DNA from: Strigops habroptila
Taxonomy: Eukaryota; Chordata; Aves; Psittaciformes; Psittacidae
DNA: 64,000 nucleotides
Direction: 5' to 3'
Assembly: GCF_004027225.2 (NCBI RefSeq)
Contig: NC_044279.2
Coordinates: forward strand, 40,262,744 to 40,326,743
Shown here: in pieces, positions 61,938-64,000 of the stretch
How positions within the stretch are numbered: the stretch's first letter is position 1
Layout of the letters: the number at the start of each line of letters is the position of its first letter
The notes under the pieces: generated by a model
Told to the model about the DNA's origin: nothing
Database searches by the model: none
Seen by the model: only the letters and a program-made list of their open reading frames with translations
Program-made: the position numbers and the translations under genes

Positions 61938-64000
61938 AAATACATCAGCTGCAGATTGTTCCTTACTTGCAGCTTCTGAATCTCACACACCACTGCTAAC
62001 AGAGCTTAGGGGGGAAGCACGGAGCAGCTAGGTGCAGCTTTCCAAAGAACAGGGCAAATCTGTGAGCAATAATTCTAATTCCTCCTAATCAGACTCATAT
62101 ATTCACAGAAGAGAATAAGACAAGAAAATGTCTTCATTATGTTTCTAGTGCCTGGAAGACAAATCAGTTTTCCCAATGTTGAGACTGGGTATGTTAAGCT
62201 GAATTCTTGATTTTGTAAGTAAGTAAGTCAAGACAAATATCCGGAACTTTTAATTCTGTCCCTGCAATTTGATGAGGAAGCAACAATCTTGCCTTTACAT
62301 GCTGAAATATCATTGCCTCCTGGGGATTGGCAAAGCTTGTTTGGTGGTTCTTAAAGTTAGTTCTTAAATTGTTTTTAGGAAGTACACAGATACAGCTCAA
62401 ATTGCAGAACCCAGTGTTCGCTTTGTAATGCAAATACTCGGACTAGAAGAGACAGAAGCGAGCTCCTTTTTACCCTTCTGCTTCAGGAGTGACTTACCCG
62501 AGACTGCAAGGGTTAACATGGCACAGAGCTGTTGGGAAGGAGAAGGGAAACGGGTCCCAGTAGCATACATTTGTTCTCTTTCCTTGCTGAGTCTCATTTT
62601 CTTATGCCAATTTTTTCTTGCTGGCAGCTAATTTCTCTTCTGGATTCCTCTAATGTTTCCCTTGTGCAAGAAACTACTGGCTCCTGACAGAGGTCGCGGG
62701 GAAACTCATTAGAAGTACAGACTCCCGCCACCTCCACAGAGGAGCCTAAACTCACATAACGCTGGTGGGCTGGGAAGTTTTATAAAATACCTTAATGTGA
62801 TGCTGCTGTTAGTTAAACGCTACAGGCAGAATACATAAACTAGAAAACCATGAGCCTGTCTCTCCTTGCTGGACCTATGGGATGATGGATGTGTATTTGT
62901 TCCCAGTGCCCTCAGCATGTCCCACCTCCTGTGCTAATTCAGCATTCCTGCAGGGCTGCCTTTGCTGTGACAGCAAGGGCTGACAGTGCCCGGCACCGCA
63001 GGGTAGTGTGGCATTGCAGGGGACGCCCTGGGCAGCAACCCGACAGTACAGAACTGATACTGGCAATTAATACACTTGGACAAAGAAGCAATTGCAGCAA
63101 ATCCAGAGAGATCGATGTTGTTATCCTGCCCAGCAGCAGCTCCGAATGGACTAGGAGACTACAGGAAGCTGACCAATAACTTGGGTGTTTTTCAAAGCAT
63201 AAAATCCCTTTTCTTTAATGAAATATTCCTTTAAATTGGTGTTTGATTATCTTTTTTTCAGCCACCTGAGCAAACACAATAGCAGATGGAGTCTGTCTCT
63301 TCTCCCGGCATGTTCTCAGCCGGAATGTGCAAAGCTGTAATCTCCATTTATAAGAATATTTACATTCAGTGTTGCTGTGCAGTCTGAATGGTAAATAGTG
63401 ATGATCTCAATATACTGAGATGGTTGGCAAGGTATTAGTAATCTAGGCTACAATACCTGTCATACTGCAATACAGGAAGATTTCTTTAGGAATATACCTG
63501 TTTGATGCATTAATATGCATAACAAAATCCAGGATTTTACCAGTATAATCCTTCTATGTAATCCTGAGTTCATTTATGTGGACTTGGTTTTTCAAAAGGA
63601 CAATTCATAAAATTTTACTGTTAGTGTAACAAGGCATAATTTGCCAGTGACTATTTAAGGACTTGAATACTTGTGAGTTACAGTTTGGTAAAAAGAATCC
63701 AACAACTTGGGTATCCTTTTTATTATGTCTGATTTGAAGAAAACATCTGGGGTCAGCCCTTCAGTAGTGACCTCAGTACGTGAGGGCACCAATTAAACTT
63801 GGCGTTGACACAAACTTGTGAGGTTTTGTTGTGCCAGGGGGAGATGGGGAGGAGGTAATCGGATGACTTGGAGGACTGAAGCAGCAGGAATCAAATTGCA
63901 TCCAGCAGTGCAAAGTGGAGGACCAGGTACCAGGGGACTAATAAGAGGGTAAACCTCAGAGCTCATCAGCTTTAAACTGCTGAGGAGGAGGAGGAACGCT
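61938..64000. other. Intergenic region to the window edge
   Basis: No gene recognised. About 63,040-63,460 has the look of a conserved non-coding element, with several short TF-like cores and no repeat signature, but this is only an impression. Confidence 0.4.

Noticed and set aside
1..64000. CRISPR arrays, operons, rRNA or phage-like modules
   Set aside because: No regularly spaced repeats, no tightly packed genes and no rRNA signatures. The window is vertebrate nuclear DNA.
38200..64000. BBS10 or OSBPL8, the next genes upstream of NAP1L1 in amniotes
   Set aside because: No exon of either could be recognised on either strand; they are presumably beyond the right edge.

Overview
The window looks like nuclear DNA of a vertebrate, most likely a bird. 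It carries two genes that are neighbours in amniotes, PHLDA1 and NAP1L1, both on the minus strand. It also holds a CR1 retrotransposon (the dominant avian LINE) with the typical 3' end near 46.2 kb. Genes are split by GT-AG introns, promoters sit in CpG-rich islands, and the rest is AT-rich non-coding DNA. I see no prokaryotic, viral or organellar genes. Most long open frames here are chance frames in GC-rich islands or introns. Species cannot be fixed by eye.

Layout: bases 1-1250 hold a CpG island with PHLDA1, whose coding sequence (336-806) lies in one exon, with a donor site right after the stop codon. Bases 1.3-9.3 kb are intergenic DNA plus the 3' UTR of NAP1L1, whose end I cannot fix. 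Bases 9,324-38,149 are NAP1L1, read from right to left: one non-coding first exon in a second CpG island (37.4-38.6 kb), a 13.9-kb first intron, and 14 coding exons. All 14 were located to the base, keep frame and join into a 393-residue protein. Bases 38.2-64 kb lie upstream of NAP1L1 and contain no gene I recognise. They hold a degraded CR1 (about 44.8-46.2 kb), a second older CR1-like scrap (61.8-61.9 kb), a few minisatellite-like repeats, a long purine tract, and stretches that could be conserved enhancers.

The two genes have unrelated jobs. PHLDA1 is a stimulus-induced PH-domain regulator of cell survival. NAP1L1 is a general H2A-H2B histone chaperone. The NAP1L1 promoter is unusually readable: a TATA box, a CRE-like site, and, 30 bases downstream of the TATA box, a C followed by five T that fits a 5' TOP start.

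Most worth a second look: (1) a near-perfect 34-bp inverted repeat in NAP1L1 intron 1, with only a G-U wobble in the transcribed strand; (2) an unrecognised exon-like open frame of about 57 codons in the same intron; (3) an avian-type PHLDA1 lacking the mammalian C-terminal repeat region and any AUG for the mammalian-type N-terminal extension, although that frame stays open through the whole inferred 5' UTR.
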